DNA of 64,000 nucleotides, taken from contig NZ_JABEQD010000006.1 in the NCBI RefSeq assembly GCF_014174395.1, positions 124,001 to 188,000 of the forward strand, read 5' to 3'. Below are positions 7,496-17,043 of this stretch, one piece after another. The position numbers and the translations under genes were made by a program. The stretch is from Gluconacetobacter aggeris (GTDB taxonomy: Bacteria; Pseudomonadota; Alphaproteobacteria; Acetobacterales; Acetobacteraceae). Positions within the stretch are counted from its first letter, which is position 1, and each line of letters begins with the position of its first letter. The notes under the pieces are model-generated. The model was not told where the DNA came from. It saw only the letters and a list, made by a program, of their open reading frames with translations, and did not search any database.

Positions 7496-8683
7496 TCAGG
7501 GCAGTTCCACCGCGATCGCAATCGCCTCGCCACCGCCGATGCAGGCAGCCGCCACCCCGCGCCGCAATCCCCGCGCGCGCAATGCATGCAGCAGGGTCGT
7601 GACCAGCCGCGCCCCCGTCGCCCCGATCGGATGCCCCAGCGCGCATGCGCCCCCGTTCACGTTCAATCTGTCCGACGGAATGTCCAGATCGCGTTGCGCC
7701 ACCATGGCCGTGACCGCGAAAGCCTCGTTGATCTCGAACAGATCGACATCGCCCACGCGCCACCCCGCCCGATCCAGCAGCGTGCGGATGGCGGGCACCG
7801 GCGCCTGCGTGAAATCGCGCGGCGCCTGCGAATGAACCGCCAGCGCCCGGATGGCGGCGAATACCGGCACTCCCTGCCGTTCGGCCCAGGACCGGCGCGC
7901 CAGGACCACCGCCGCCGCACCATCGGCAATGCCCGACGAACTGGCCGCCGTGATCGTGCCATCCCTGCCGAAGGCCGGACGCAGCGTCGGGATCTTGTCC
8001 GGCTGCGCCTTGAGCGGATTCTCGTCCTGCGTGACCTCCACCTCGCCCTTGCGGGTCCTGACGGAAACGGGCGAAATCTCGGCCGCGAAGGCCCCGCCTT
8101 CCACCGCGACACGGGCACGCGCCAGCGTCATCGCGGCATACGCATCCTGCTCCGCCCGGCTGAAACCATAATCGCGCGCGGTCTGTTCCGCGAAATGCCC
8201 CATCAATTGCCCGGGTTCGTACGCATCCTCCAGCCCGTCATGGAGCATATGGTCGATCATCTGGCCGTGCCCCAGACGATAGCCCTGCCGCGCCCTGGTC
8301 AGCAGGTAGGGCGCGTTCGACATCGACTCCAGGCCGCCGGCCACGACCGCCTGGGCCGATCCCGCCTTCAGCGCATCGTGCCCCATCGCGATCGCCATCA
8401 TCCCCGATCCGCACAGCTTGTTGACGGTCGCCGTCGCGGCGCCAAACGGCAGCCCCGCGCCATGCGCGGCCTGCCGCGCGGGGTTCTGCCCCAGCCCGGC
8501 ACTCAACACGCACCCCATCAGCACCGTATCGACGGAATCAGGCGCCAGACCGCTCCGCGCCAGCGCCCCCCGGATCGCCACGGCTCCCAGTTCGGTCGCC
8601 GGCACATCCGACAGCACGCCCTGGAACCAGCCGACCGGCGTACGGGCCGCCGAAACAATGACGACAGGATCATCCATGTTCAT
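7496..8683 (-). CDS. Acetyl-CoA C-acetyltransferase (thiolase)
   Basis: Thiolase of 395 residues catalysing condensation of two acetyl-CoA or thiolysis of acetoacetyl-CoA. It has the N-terminal nucleophile motif NKLCGSGM (Cys near residue 89), the GGACALGHPIGATGAR histidine loop, and CIGGGEAIA with the second catalytic cysteine at the C-terminus. The start at 8683 has GAAGGG upstream. It is transcribed divergently from the TetR gene at 8923 with a palindromic operator candidate between them. No PHB synthase or reductase genes adjoin it, so the pathway (acetoacetate, branched-chain or fatty-acid catabolism) cannot be told; the PhaA/AtoB type is the best general call. Confidence 0.9.
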   Translation of the reverse strand: MNMDDPVVIVSAARTPVGWFQGVLSDVPATELGAVAIRGALARSGLAPDSVDTVLMGCVLSAGLGQNPARQAAHGAGLPFGAATATVNKLCGSGMMAIAMGHDALKAGSAQAVVAGGLESMSNAPYLLTRARQGYRLGHGQMIDHMLHDGLEDAYEPGQLMGHFAEQTARDYGFSRAEQDAYAAMTLARARVAVEGGAFAAEISPVSVRTRKGEVEVTQDENPLKAQPDKIPTLRPAFGRDGTITAASSSGIADGAAAVVLARRSWAERQGVPVFAAIRALAVHSQAPRDFTQAPVPAIRTLLDRAGWRVGDVDLFEINEAFAVTAMVAQRDLDIPSDRLNVNGGACALGHPIGATGARLVTTLLHALRARGLRRGVAAACIGGGEAIAIAVELP

Positions 8684-8722
8684 GATGTCGCACCCTTCAT
8701 TCGCACGCCGGCCCAAATGTGC

Positions 8723-8736
8723 CTAACATTTGTTAG
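8723..8736. promoter_or_regulatory. Palindromic operator candidate between thiolase and TetR
   Basis: CTAACATTTGTTAG has perfect 6-bp arms around TT, with a further GTTAAC palindrome overlapping its right edge. It lies 40 bp upstream of the thiolase start and 186 bp upstream of the TetR start. TetR regulators of acyl-CoA metabolism commonly bind such sites, so autoregulation plus control of the thiolase is likely but inferred. Confidence 0.5.
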
Positions 8737-8922
8737 TTAACTTTGTATGGCGCGCGCCTACCCCTGTCGAGGCCGAAAACAGCCCCGCCTCATCACACAT
8801 GATTGAGCGCCACCCCGCCGCCCGCACGCATTTCCGGGACAGACCGCGCATCAGGCCATGGAACATGAACCGGCCATGCATTAAGAATTACCCGGAAGCA
8901 GATAGCAGGAGCACAGGACGGC

Positions 8923-9675
8923 GTGAGCGCGAGGCAAAGACGGAAGACCACCGGTCCCGGCAGGACGCATGACGAGCCCCCGGCCCGCCCGGTCAGGCGT
9001 GGCCGCGCACAGGCAGTCTCAGCGGCCGAAGCCGCCCCCAACCTGGAACGCCGCCAGGAAATTCTGGAAATCGCGGCCAAGCTGTTCGCCGAATATGGCT
9101 ACAAGGCGACCTCGATCCGCGAGATCGCCGAGCGGGCGGGCATGATGGGCGGGTCCCTGTACTACCATATCCGCTCGAAAGAGGCGCTGTTCATCGAGAT
9201 CCACGACCGGGCGCTGGACGCGGCGGCACGGCGCATACGCGCCGCCATGGCACCATATACCGCGCCATGGGCACGGCTCGAGGCCGCGTGTACCGAGATG
9301 CTGGAAATCCAGCTCAATCCCGAATCCCTCACGCTGCCGATCATGAACAATTTCCGCTCGGTGCCCGAGGAGGTGAAAGCCATCCTCGTCAGGAAGCGCG
9401 ACGAGTTCGAGACCATCTTCCGCACGATCGTCGACGCCCTCCCCCTGCCGCCCGGACTGGACCGCCAGATCTATCGCATCCTGCTGCTGCGCCTGCTCAA
9501 CACGGCGGATACCTGGTATCACGAAGGCCGCCTCTCTCCGGCCGAGATCGCGACCCAGATCCTCACGATCTTCCGCCACGAAGCCTCCGCCACCAGCGAG
9601 AAGAGCGAAAAGAAAAGCGGAACGAAGACCGCCCCCAAGACACAGGCACCCCGCAGGCGCCGCGTGGCGGCATAA
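8923..9675 (+). CDS. TetR/AcrR-family transcriptional regulator
   Basis: Regulator of 250 residues. After a basic disordered leader of about 40 residues comes the TetR helix-turn-helix (RRQEILEIAAKLFAEYGYKATSIREIAERAGMMGGSLYYHIRSKEALF) followed by a helical ligand-binding domain; the C-terminal 35 residues are Lys/Ser/Arg-rich. The GTG start at 8923 has AGGA just upstream; no ATG precedes the helix-turn-helix in frame. The domain resembles TetR_C_33-type regulators of fatty-acid and acyl-CoA degradation, which fits its divergent thiolase neighbour. It is convergent with the IclR gene, with only 14 bp between stops. Confidence 0.85.
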   Translation: MSARQRRKTTGPGRTHDEPPARPVRRGRAQAVSAAEAAPNLERRQEILEIAAKLFAEYGYKATSIREIAERAGMMGGSLYYHIRSKEALFIEIHDRALDAAARRIRAAMAPYTAPWARLEAACTEMLEIQLNPESLTLPIMNNFRSVPEEVKAILVRKRDEFETIFRTIVDALPLPPGLDRQIYRILLLRLLNTADTWYHEGRLSPAEIATQILTIFRHEASATSEKSEKKSGTKTAPKTQAPRRRRVAA

Positions 9676-9689
9676 ACCGGCCGCCCCGG

Positions 9690-10472
9690 TCAGCCGCCCC
9701 CCAGCCGGCACGACAGGTCGGCGGCGGCCTCGACCAGGGCGCCCCCCAGCGTGGCGATCGTATCCGGCGTCGCCTCGCTACGCGTCAGCGACAGCGCCAG
9801 CGCGGCCACGGCCTGGCCGGTATGGTCGCTCACCGTCGCCCCCAGGCAGAACAACCCCTCGCGGATCTGCCCGTCATCGAGCGAAAAACCCCGCTGCCGC
9901 GTCTCCACAAGCTCCCGCCGCAGATCGGACAGCGAGGCGACGCTGTAGCGCGTCAGCGGCGCCGGAAATCCCTGCCCGAACAGCGCGTCCAGCGCCCCAT
10001 CGGGTCGGGCGGCCAGCAGCGCCTTGCCCGTGGCGGTAAAGGGCGCAGGCAGACGCATGCCGATACGAAAGGCCACATCCAGCGGCCTATTGGCATCCGA
10101 ACAGGCGATATAAACGACCTCGCCCCCGTCCAGCACCGTCATCGTCACGGTAAACCGTTCGAATCGCCGCGCCTCGGCGATGGACTGCCGGAAGACCGAA
10201 ACCAGATCGGTCCGGGCCAGGAAGTCCCCCGCCCAGCGCAACGGATGCGGCCCCGTCCGCAGCGTGCCGTCGGCCGCACGCACCAGCAGCCCCAGTTCCT
10301 CCATCGCCTGCACCAGCCCATGCGCCGTGCTCTTGGGCAATCCCAGCGCGCGCGCCAATCCGGAGAGCGTCGGCGCGTCGCAGGAGGCCGAGATATGGTC
10401 GAGAATCGCCACCGCCCGCCGCAGCGCCGGCACATGCGCCCCGCCGGACCTGACCCCATCGTGAGCCCGCAT
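9690..10472 (-). CDS. IclR-family transcriptional regulator
   Basis: Protein of 260 residues with an N-terminal winged helix (ALRRAVAILDHISASCDAPTLSGLARALGLPKSTAHGLVQAMEELGLL) and a C-terminal effector-binding domain with the family segments GMRLPAPFTATGKALLAARP and RGFSLDDGQIREGLFCLGATV. The start at 10472 is preceded by GGGAGAGGGGA. A longer open frame extends into the neighbouring gene region but has no support. It is divergent from the semialdehyde dehydrogenase at 10566, and an IclR-like palindrome lies between them, so it probably represses or activates that gene in response to a small organic acid or semialdehyde. Confidence 0.9.
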   Translation of the reverse strand: MRAHDGVRSGGAHVPALRRAVAILDHISASCDAPTLSGLARALGLPKSTAHGLVQAMEELGLLVRAADGTLRTGPHPLRWAGDFLARTDLVSVFRQSIAEARRFERFTVTMTVLDGGEVVYIACSDANRPLDVAFRIGMRLPAPFTATGKALLAARPDGALDALFGQGFPAPLTRYSVASLSDLRRELVETRQRGFSLDDGQIREGLFCLGATVSDHTGQAVAALALSLTRSEATPDTIATLGGALVEAAADLSCRLGGG

Positions 10473-10533
10473 TCCCCTCTCCCGCCTTGACCGAAGGAGA
10501 TCAATGCCCCCACAGTTCATCATAATGACCACG

Positions 10534-10551
10534 CGTTCAATATACTGAACG
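10534..10551. promoter_or_regulatory. IclR-type operator candidate upstream of gabD
   Basis: CGTTCAATATACTGAACG matches its reverse complement at 8 of 9 paired positions. It ends 14 bp before the preferred start codon of the dehydrogenase and lies 61 bp from the IclR start. IclR proteins bind palindromes of about this size; control of both divergent genes is inferred. Confidence 0.5.
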
Positions 10552-10565
10552 ATATGGAGCCGGCA

Positions 10566-12017
10566 ATGGTGATGCTCAAAGACCCGACCCTGTTGCGATC
10601 GGACTGCCTGATCGACGGAAAATGGGTGACCGCGCCCGAGCGGACATCCCCCGTGACCGACCCCGCGACCGGGCGCGTCGTCGGCCAGGTGCCCGACCTG
10701 GGCGCGGCCGGGGCCGAAGCCGCCATCGCCGCGGCCGCCCGCGCACTGCCCGCCTGGTCGGCGCGCACCGCCAAGGATCGCGGCGCCATCCTGCGCCGCT
10801 GGTTCGACCTGGTGGTCGCCAACGCCGACGACCTGGCGGCGCTGATGACGGCCGAACAGGGCAAGCCCCTGGCCGAGGCGAAGGGCGAGGTCCTCTATGC
10901 CGCCTCCTTCCTCGAATGGTTCGCCGAGGAAGCCAAGCGTATCTACGGCGAGACGATTCCCGCCCCCACCACCGACAAGCGGCTGCTGGTCATCAAGCAG
11001 CCGGTCGGCGTGTGCGCCGCGATCACGCCGTGGAACTTCCCCGCCGCCATGATCACCCGCAAGGCCGCCCCCGCGCTGGCCGCCGGCTGCACCATGATCG
11101 TCAAACCCGCCGAACAGACGCCGCTGACCGCCCTGGCCCTGGCCGTGCTGGCCGAGCGGGCGGGCGTGCCCGCCGGCGTGCTCCAGGTCATCACCGGCGA
11201 TGCCCGCGCCATCGGCGGCGTGCTGACGGGGTCGGACGTGGTGCGCAAGCTGTCCTTCACCGGCTCCACCGAGGTCGGGCGCATCCTGATGAGCCAGTGC
11301 GCGCCCACCATCAAGAAACTCAGCCTGGAACTGGGCGGCAACGCACCGTTCATCGTCTTCGACGACGCGGATCTGGACGCGGCGATCGAGGGCGCGCTGG
11401 CCTCGAAATACCGCAATGCGGGCCAGACCTGCGTCTGCGCCAACCGGCTCTATGTCCAGTCCGGCATCCATGACGCCTTCGCAGCCCGCCTGGCCGAGGC
11501 GGTGCGGGCCATGAAACTGGGCCTGGGCACCGAACCCGGCGTGACCATCGGCCCGCTGATCGATTCCGCGGCGGTCGAAAAGGTCGAATCCCACGTCGCC
11601 GACGCGCTGGCCCACGGCGCCACCCTGGTCACCGGCGGCAGGCAGCCCCCGGCCGGCGGCAATTTCTACGAACCGACGATCCTGACCGGCGTGACCCGCA
11701 AGATGAAAGTAGCACGCGAGGAAACATTCGGCCCCGTCGCCCCCCTGTTCCGCTTCGAAACGGAGGAAGAGGTCATCGCCATGGCCAACGACACCGAATT
11801 CGGCCTGGCAGCCTATTTCTACACCGAGAATGTCCGCCGGGTCTGGCGCGTCGCCGAGGCCCTGGAATACGGCATGGTCGGCCACAATACCGGCCTGATC
11901 TCCAACGAGGTCGCCCCCTTCGGCGGCATCAAGCAGTCGGGCCTGGGCCGCGAGGGCTCGCGCCACGGCATCGAGGAATATCTGGAAATCAAATATCTCT
12001 GTTCGTCCATCGGCTGA
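10566..12017 (+). CDS. gabD: NAD(P)-dependent succinate-semialdehyde dehydrogenase
   Basis: Aldehyde dehydrogenase of about 483 residues oxidising succinate semialdehyde to succinate, or a related semialdehyde. Family signatures are PWNFPAAMITRKAAPALAAGC, FTGSTEVGR, the catalytic glutamate motif LELGGNAPF and the catalytic cysteine in NAGQTCVCANR (two cysteines as in the redox-switch loop of GabD), then EETFGPVAPL and GGIKQSGLGREGSRHG near the C-terminus. The start at 10566 has GGAG at six bases; an ATG at 10554 is also in frame and adds four residues. It stands alone behind an IclR regulator, so the true substrate may be glutarate semialdehyde or another C4-C5 semialdehyde. Confidence 0.9.
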   Translation: MVMLKDPTLLRSDCLIDGKWVTAPERTSPVTDPATGRVVGQVPDLGAAGAEAAIAAAARALPAWSARTAKDRGAILRRWFDLVVANADDLAALMTAEQGKPLAEAKGEVLYAASFLEWFAEEAKRIYGETIPAPTTDKRLLVIKQPVGVCAAITPWNFPAAMITRKAAPALAAGCTMIVKPAEQTPLTALALAVLAERAGVPAGVLQVITGDARAIGGVLTGSDVVRKLSFTGSTEVGRILMSQCAPTIKKLSLELGGNAPFIVFDDADLDAAIEGALASKYRNAGQTCVCANRLYVQSGIHDAFAARLAEAVRAMKLGLGTEPGVTIGPLIDSAAVEKVESHVADALAHGATLVTGGRQPPAGGNFYEPTILTGVTRKMKVAREETFGPVAPLFRFETEEEVIAMANDTEFGLAAYFYTENVRRVWRVAEALEYGMVGHNTGLISNEVAPFGGIKQSGLGREGSRHGIEEYLEIKYLCSSIG

Positions 12018-12062
12018 CCGAACCGGCACGCGCCCGAATATCGCAGCGCAATCGGGCCGGCG

Positions 12063-13139
12063 TCAGGCCGGCCCGTTCCCCGGAATCGACAGCGCGCCGG
12101 ATTCGTCCGCCTCCAGCACGCTGACGCACAGCCGCCGCGCATAGGCCGCCGAGCCGACCGTATCGGACACCCGTCCCAGCAGCTTCATCTCGTCCACATA
12201 TTGCGACACCTGCACCCGCAGGTCGGCGCCCACGGGGCTGATACCCAGGCTCTCATGCCGCAGCATGGCCAGGATCTGGCCCGCATCCATGCCTTCCATC
12301 GCCTCGGCCACCAACTCCGCCGCCTGGTCGGGATGCGCGCGAATCCAGTCCGACGCGGCACGCAGCGCCATCACCAGCGACGCCGCCGCCACCGGGTCGG
12401 ACCGCAACAGGGCGTCGGACAGGCCGAGGGCCAGATTGGTCCGCTCCCTGTAATGGCCGGTCGTGCTGTTCTCCAGTTCGAAGAAGATCGGGTCCGGCAA
12501 GTGCAGCCACTGCCATGCCTGCGGATCATGGGCCGCCACGGCATCGATCTCGCCCGCCCGTGCGGCCTGCTCCACCTGTGTCGGCGCCAGCGTCACCCAA
12601 TGCACCGCGCTTTCCGGGTCGATGCCCTTGCGCCGCATCATGACCGAGAAGAACAGCCGGTCGGCCATGTCCTGGTCGGTCACCGCGATTCGCATCCCGG
12701 CGACATTATCCAGCCGCGAGCCCTTGACCCCGCGCCGCACCAGCAGGCGGAAACTGCCCGATTGCAGGCCGCTGACCAGATGGGCCGGAATCGGCCCCAG
12801 ACGAAAACGGTCCAGCCAGGTCAGAATCGGCGCCGCCGCCCCCGCGGCCCGCCCTTCCACCACATCGGCAATGGTCGTGCGGCCGGTGCGCGGCCCGTCC
12901 ACCAATGTCACGTCCAGATTGTAGGTGCCGAAAAACCGGGCCCGCGCGACGCCGAACAACAGACGATTCGACGACGGCCAGGACAGGACCAGCCGCCGCG
13001 CCCGGCCATCGGGCACAATCTTGTGCCGCACCACCGGATGGGGCCCCCGATTGCGCGTCACAACGGCCCCCACGACCGCCGCCCCACCTGCCACCCCACC
13101 GGCGGCAAGCAGCAGGCGCCGCCGCGTCAGGTCACGCAT
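12063..13139 (-). CDS. ABC-type substrate-binding protein, SsuA/NMT1 type
   Basis: Exported protein of 358 residues. The N-terminus (DLTRRRLLLAAGGVAGGAAVVGAV) is a signal with a twin-arginine-like start. The rest is a periplasmic binding protein of the NMT1/SsuA superfamily: a surface-binding start (RLVLSWPSSNRLLFGVARARFFGTYNLDVTLV), a GMRIAVTDQDMADRLFF hinge block and an AARAGEIDAVAAHDPQAWQ segment. Such proteins bind alkanesulfonates, nitrate, taurine or thiamine precursors. No permease or ATPase gene is beside it, so it is an orphan binding protein or works with a transporter elsewhere. It is convergent with gabD. Confidence 0.75.
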   Translation of the reverse strand: MRDLTRRRLLLAAGGVAGGAAVVGAVVTRNRGPHPVVRHKIVPDGRARRLVLSWPSSNRLLFGVARARFFGTYNLDVTLVDGPRTGRTTIADVVEGRAAGAAAPILTWLDRFRLGPIPAHLVSGLQSGSFRLLVRRGVKGSRLDNVAGMRIAVTDQDMADRLFFSVMMRRKGIDPESAVHWVTLAPTQVEQAARAGEIDAVAAHDPQAWQWLHLPDPIFFELENSTTGHYRERTNLALGLSDALLRSDPVAAASLVMALRAASDWIRAHPDQAAELVAEAMEGMDAGQILAMLRHESLGISPVGADLRVQVSQYVDEMKLLGRVSDTVGSAAYARRLCVSVLEADESGALSIPGNGPA

Positions 13140-13325
13140 GGATGACCGGCCATCTGATCCATCCGCGTCTTTGGCCCCCTTCAGCCCTTATCCGGCGCGA
13201 TTCAGCCCATCGCGCATGAGACGTCTTCGCATGGTTGGAGCCTCCTCTCCTAGCCGTCAAAAAAAAACGTATCGAGGGGGTTTACCTCCGTCCCGAACCT
13301 CCGCTATACGGTGCCCCGGCGCTGA

Positions 13326-13401
13326 TCCCGAATAGCTCAGTTGGTAGAGCAAGCGACTGTTAATCGCTGGGTCGTAGGTTCGAGTCCTACTTCGGGAGCC
13401 A
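13326..13401 (+). tRNA. tRNA-Asn (anticodon GTT)
   Basis: A 76-base cloverleaf with encoded CCA. The acceptor arm TCCCGAA pairs with TTCGGGA, the D-loop is AGCTCAGTTGGTAGAGC, the anticodon loop is CTGTTAA between AGCGA and TCGCT, and the T arm has GGTTCGAGTCC. It stands alone; no integrase gene or repeated tRNA end is seen nearby. Confidence 0.97.
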
Positions 13402-14040
13402 ACCTTTCCTTATTTCTTCAAAGACTAAAGAAAGACCGCCCTGCGCCCGCTCCGGGCAACGCAGGCGCACATGGCGCATGCAGAGCGGTTAAAGCCGCGC
13501 GCAATATCTGGCACCCACGCCCCAGCGGGTCGAAGCCCCTGCCTTCTCCGCCCCCGCTTCCCCGATCCGACACATGGCCGAGGCCCGGCAGCACACAGAC
13601 CGCCCCGGCCCGCACGGGCGTTTCTCGTCCGAACATGGACACTCTGGAAATAAAAACAAATTCCATCAAACGCTTATGCGGTTTTTTATCTCAACGGATC
13701 ACGAAAAACGCGCTATCGCGCTGTTCTGACAGGCGCCTCACCCAAGCAGAGAATTCCATCCGGCCGGAATTCATCCCGGAACCAATACAATCACCCCATC
13801 CCAACGCAGGGCCTGAAAATTATTGAATTCCACGATCTTCATAAATGAATACCATTAAAAAAGCACAAAACAAGCAACATAGTCAGATATATTCATTATT
13901 TATCCACATAATATCATTGAATGATCCATATTTACTGAAAGACTGACTTCGCTTGTATAGAAGCAACGAAGATGTCAGAGTATCCGCAACTGGTTTTACC
14001 TCATGACTTTGCTTCACCTTTCTCCCGGAGTGTCCCTTTG
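13402..14040. other. Gene-free AT-rich stretch between tRNA-Asn and the chemoreceptor
   Basis: About 640 bp without a convincing gene. The first third is GC-rich; from about 13640 the base composition shifts strongly to A+T, unlike the flanking genes. It holds a palindrome at 13751-13772 (GAATTCC paired with GGAATTC around CCGGCC) and runs such as ATTAAAAAAGC and ATATTCATTATTTATCC near 13850-13910. The AT-rich end probably carries the chemoreceptor promoter; the rest could be a remnant of inserted DNA beside the tRNA. Confidence 0.5.
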
Positions 14041-16248
14041 ATGGTCGCATCGTCGCATGCGCGCCCCCGCGCATCTCTATCCACAAAGATCATCATGATA
14101 TGCGGGCTGTCCTTCATCATCATCCAGCTTGTCGCCGTGGCCCTGTCCAGCAGGCTGATGAAGGCCCAGGTCGAAAAGACCATCTATTCCGAGGCGATTT
14201 CGAACAGCCAGATCCTGGCACAGAAGATCACCCTGGCCCTGACCGCGCAGAACACCGTCGTCCGCGGCATTCAAGGCACGATTGAAACCGCCCACCGGTC
14301 CGGCGTGCTGACCAGGCAGTTCATCGTCGACCTCCTGTATGAAGACATGCAGCGCTTTCCCGACATTTACGGCATGGATTTCAAGGAAGTCCCGCGCGGA
14401 TTCGACGGCACCCAGGTTCCCGGCGGCCCGGGCACCAACAGTCACGGCATCTTCTTTCCGTATGTCCTGCGCGGCGCCGACGGCAAGGTCACGATCAACA
14501 CACCGCCCGAACATTACAGCGATGTTTACAGGAACATCATCAAGACCGGCGACCTCGACGGGCTGGAACCCTATATCGACGCGGATACGAAGGTTCCGAT
14601 GGTGTCCCCCACCTATCCCATCACTTTCGACGGCAAGAGAATCGCCGTCATCGGGGCCGATATCCCGCTCGGCTGGCTGGCGCCGCTGCTGAAGAACGTC
14701 AGGATCGCCGAAGGGTCGACCATCTCCCTCCTGTCCAGCCAGGGATTCTGGATCGTCAACCCCGATCCCGCCCTGGTGATGAAGCACTATAACGACACAC
14801 CCAACACACTCGTCGAAAAAGCCATTGCGGAACACAAGCTTTCCATCATCCGCAATTTCAATAACGGCACGGTGGACCGCATCGTCGTTCCGCTCAAGAT
14901 CGACAATTTCAATGTGTACTGGACCTTGATCGTCGATGTGCCGTCCGAGGCCATCACCAGGCCGGTCTGGGACAACATCTTCTCCCTCGTCATTCCGGGC
15001 GTGACGCTGATCATCCTGTCGGTCGCGCTGATGTGGCTCATCTTCAACAAGCTGCTGAGCACACCGCTGCGCAACCTGCTGCAGTCCGTCTCGGCGCTGG
15101 AACATGGCGATTACGACGTCACGGTCTACGGCGTGCAGCGCTCCGACGAACTCGGCGCCACGGCCCGCGGGCTGGAGAATTTCCGCGGCTCCCTTCTCCG
15201 GGCCCGACAGGCCGACGCCGAAGCCGAGCAGGAGCGCCGCCGGAACGAGGCGCAGCAGGCCAGGCGCCGCCAGGAGGACGAGCAGAGGCTCAAGGACGTC
15301 AACAGGGTCATCGACACGATCGGCACGGCCCTCAACGCCCTGTCGACCGGCGACCTCTCGTCGCAGATCCAGCAGCCCCTGCCGCAGGAATTCGAACCGC
15401 TGCGGACCAATTTCAACCGTTCCATCCAGCAGCTCGCCACGGCCATCACCGGCATTTCCAACGCGGTCGATACGATCCGGAAAGGCAGCCAGACCGTCTC
15501 CACCGGCGCCGAGGAACTCGCCGACCGAACGGAACAGCAGGCCGCCGCCCTCGAGGAAACGACGGCGGCGATCAATCAGATCACCCGAAACGTCTCGCAT
15601 GCCGAGGATGTCATCAACAATACGCAGGCCATCGGCGTGCAGGCCTGCGATTCAGCCGAATCGTCTTCCGAAATCATGAGCCGCACCCGCCAGGCCATGC
15701 AGCGCATCGAAACCAGCTCGGCACAGGTCGTCGCCATCGTCGAAGTCATCGACGGCGTCGCGTTCCAGACCAACGTGCTGGCCCTGAATGCCAGCATCGA
15801 GGCCGCGCGCGCCGGCGACGCCGGAAAAGGCTTCGCCGTCGTGGCCAACGAAGTCCGCGTCCTTGCCCAGCGCTGCACCGACGCCGCCCGCGATATCGGC
15901 GACCTCGTGCGCAAGACGGTCGAGGAAATCCACACCGGCGCCACCTGCGTGCGCGATACCGAGAAGGCCCTGCAGACCATTTCCGGACTGGTCTCGACAA
16001 TGGGGGAAAAGCTGAACGCGATCGTTCATAGCGCGCGCGACCAGGCCACCAGCCTCAAGGAAGTCAGCGCCGCGGTGACCGTCATGGACCAGAGCACCCA
16101 GAAGAACGCATCCATCGCCGACACGTCACGCTCCTCGGCCCGCAGCCTGGCCGGAGAAACGCAGAAGCTCACGCAACTCGTCACGCATTTCAGGCTTCCC
16201 GGCTCCCGGAACACCGCCAGCCGGGACCTGGCACGGCACGGCAGCTAG
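14041..16248 (+). CDS. Methyl-accepting chemotaxis protein with double-Cache sensor
   Basis: Chemoreceptor of 735 residues. A first membrane helix (about residues 18-40) is followed by a periplasmic sensor of about 280 residues resembling dCache ([31 protein letters not shown]), a second membrane helix (about 320-345), a HAMP region with [20 protein letters not shown], a charged coiled coil and a second HAMP-like segment ([11 protein letters not shown]). The signalling hairpin is conserved ([35 protein letters not shown]). The start at 14041 has CGGAG upstream; an in-frame reading from 13972 adds residues before the helix without a better ribosome-binding site. The sensor ligand is unknown; dCache domains often bind amino acids or organic acids. 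No other che genes are nearby. Confidence 0.9.
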   Translation: MVASSHARPRASLSTKIIMICGLSFIIIQLVAVALSSRLMKAQVEKTIYSEAISNSQILAQKITLALTAQNTVVRGIQGTIETAHRSGVLTRQFIVDLLYEDMQRFPDIYGMDFKEVPRGFDGTQVPGGPGTNSHGIFFPYVLRGADGKVTINTPPEHYSDVYRNIIKTGDLDGLEPYIDADTKVPMVSPTYPITFDGKRIAVIGADIPLGWLAPLLKNVRIAEGSTISLLSSQGFWIVNPDPALVMKHYNDTPNTLVEKAIAEHKLSIIRNFNNGTVDRIVVPLKIDNFNVYWTLIVDVPSEAITRPVWDNIFSLVIPGVTLIILSVALMWLIFNKLLSTPLRNLLQSVSALEHGDYDVTVYGVQRSDELGATARGLENFRGSLLRARQADAEAEQERRRNEAQQARRRQEDEQRLKDVNRVIDTIGTALNALSTGDLSSQIQQPLPQEFEPLRTNFNRSIQQLATAITGISNAVDTIRKGSQTVSTGAEELADRTEQQAAALEETTAAINQITRNVSHAEDVINNTQAIGVQACDSAESSSEIMSRTRQAMQRIETSSAQVVAIVEVIDGVAFQTNVLALNASIEAARAGDAGKGFAVVANEVRVLAQRCTDAARDIGDLVRKTVEEIHTGATCVRDTEKALQTISGLVSTMGEKLNAIVHSARDQATSLKEVSAAVTVMDQSTQKNASIADTSRSSARSLAGETQKLTQLVTHFRLPGSRNTASRDLARHGS

Positions 16249-16308
16249 CCGCGCCTTCCGGCACACGCCCCCGATCAGACCATCCACCTGGTCGGGGATG
16301 CGCCTCCT

Positions 16309-16944
16309 TCAGGCCCCCCGCTGCTCGGTCAGCATCCGCGCTGCCAGACCGCCGAGCACCGTTGCCATCATCCAGCGCTGGGCCATGGCAAAACGGGGGT
16401 TGGATTCAAGGAATTTCGCCATATTGCCGGCGGAAAGCGCAATGACGGCATTCACCAGCACACTGATGACGATCTGCATGGTCCCCAGGATCAGGATCTG
16501 CACCAGCACCGACGTGCCCGGCACGGTAAACTGAGGCAGAAGCGACAGATACATCACGGCGATCTTGGGATTCAGCAGATTGGTCATGAAACCCATGAGA
16601 AACAGCCGGCGATTGCCATCCGCCGCCAGCTTGCGCACCTGGAACGGCGACCGCCCGCCGGGCCGGATCGCCTGCCATGCGAGATAAAGCAGGTACACCG
16701 CCCCACCCAGCCGCAGCGCGTCATAGGCATAGGGCACCGCCATCACCAGCGCGGTAATCCCGAACGCGGCGCACAACATGTAAAAGACGAATCCAAGCGC
16801 CACACCGCCAAGCGAGACCAGCCCCGCACGCGGCCCCTGGCAGATGGAACGGGAAATCAGGTAGATCATGTTCGGGCCGGGCGTCAGCGCCATGCCCAGC
16901 GCGACCAGCGCAAACGCGGCAAGATGGGTAACGGGCAAGATCAT
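16309..16944 (-). CDS. LysE/RhtB-family amino-acid exporter
   Basis: Inner-membrane protein of 211 residues with six predicted helices and the family N-terminal motif ALGMALTPGPNMIYLISRSICQGPRAGLVSLGG; FMTNLLNPKIAVMYLSLLPQF is the second conserved block. Members export amino acids such as lysine, threonine or homoserine lactone. The start at 16944 has AGGAGA seven bases upstream; a longer frame begins without a ribosome-binding site. It lies downstream of, and in the same direction as, the TetR gene that starts at 17679 (100 bp gap), so it may also be under that regulator. It is convergent with the chemoreceptor. Confidence 0.85.
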   Translation of the reverse strand: MILPVTHLAAFALVALGMALTPGPNMIYLISRSICQGPRAGLVSLGGVALGFVFYMLCAAFGITALVMAVPYAYDALRLGGAVYLLYLAWQAIRPGGRSPFQVRKLAADGNRRLFLMGFMTNLLNPKIAVMYLSLLPQFTVPGTSVLVQILILGTMQIVISVLVNAVIALSAGNMAKFLESNPRFAMAQRWMMATVLGGLAARMLTEQRGA

Positions 16945-17043
16945 TGTCTGTCTCCTGTGCCCCGACCGGGCACACGCGCCGACGACGATCCGACGCGCTT
17001 CCCCGCGCGCCACCGCGCGCCAGTCACATTCCCGGCCAGGCTT

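Noticed and set aside
9690-12029. Very long minus-strand frame (about 779 codons) spanning the IclR gene and the region opposite gabD
   Set aside because: Only the part up to 10472 resembles a protein (IclR). The rest lies antisense to a clear aldehyde dehydrogenase and reflects high-GC codon use.
13326-13401. tRNA-Asn as an attachment site of a genomic island
   Set aside because: No integrase, no repeated tRNA 3' end and no island-type genes were found on either side in the window.
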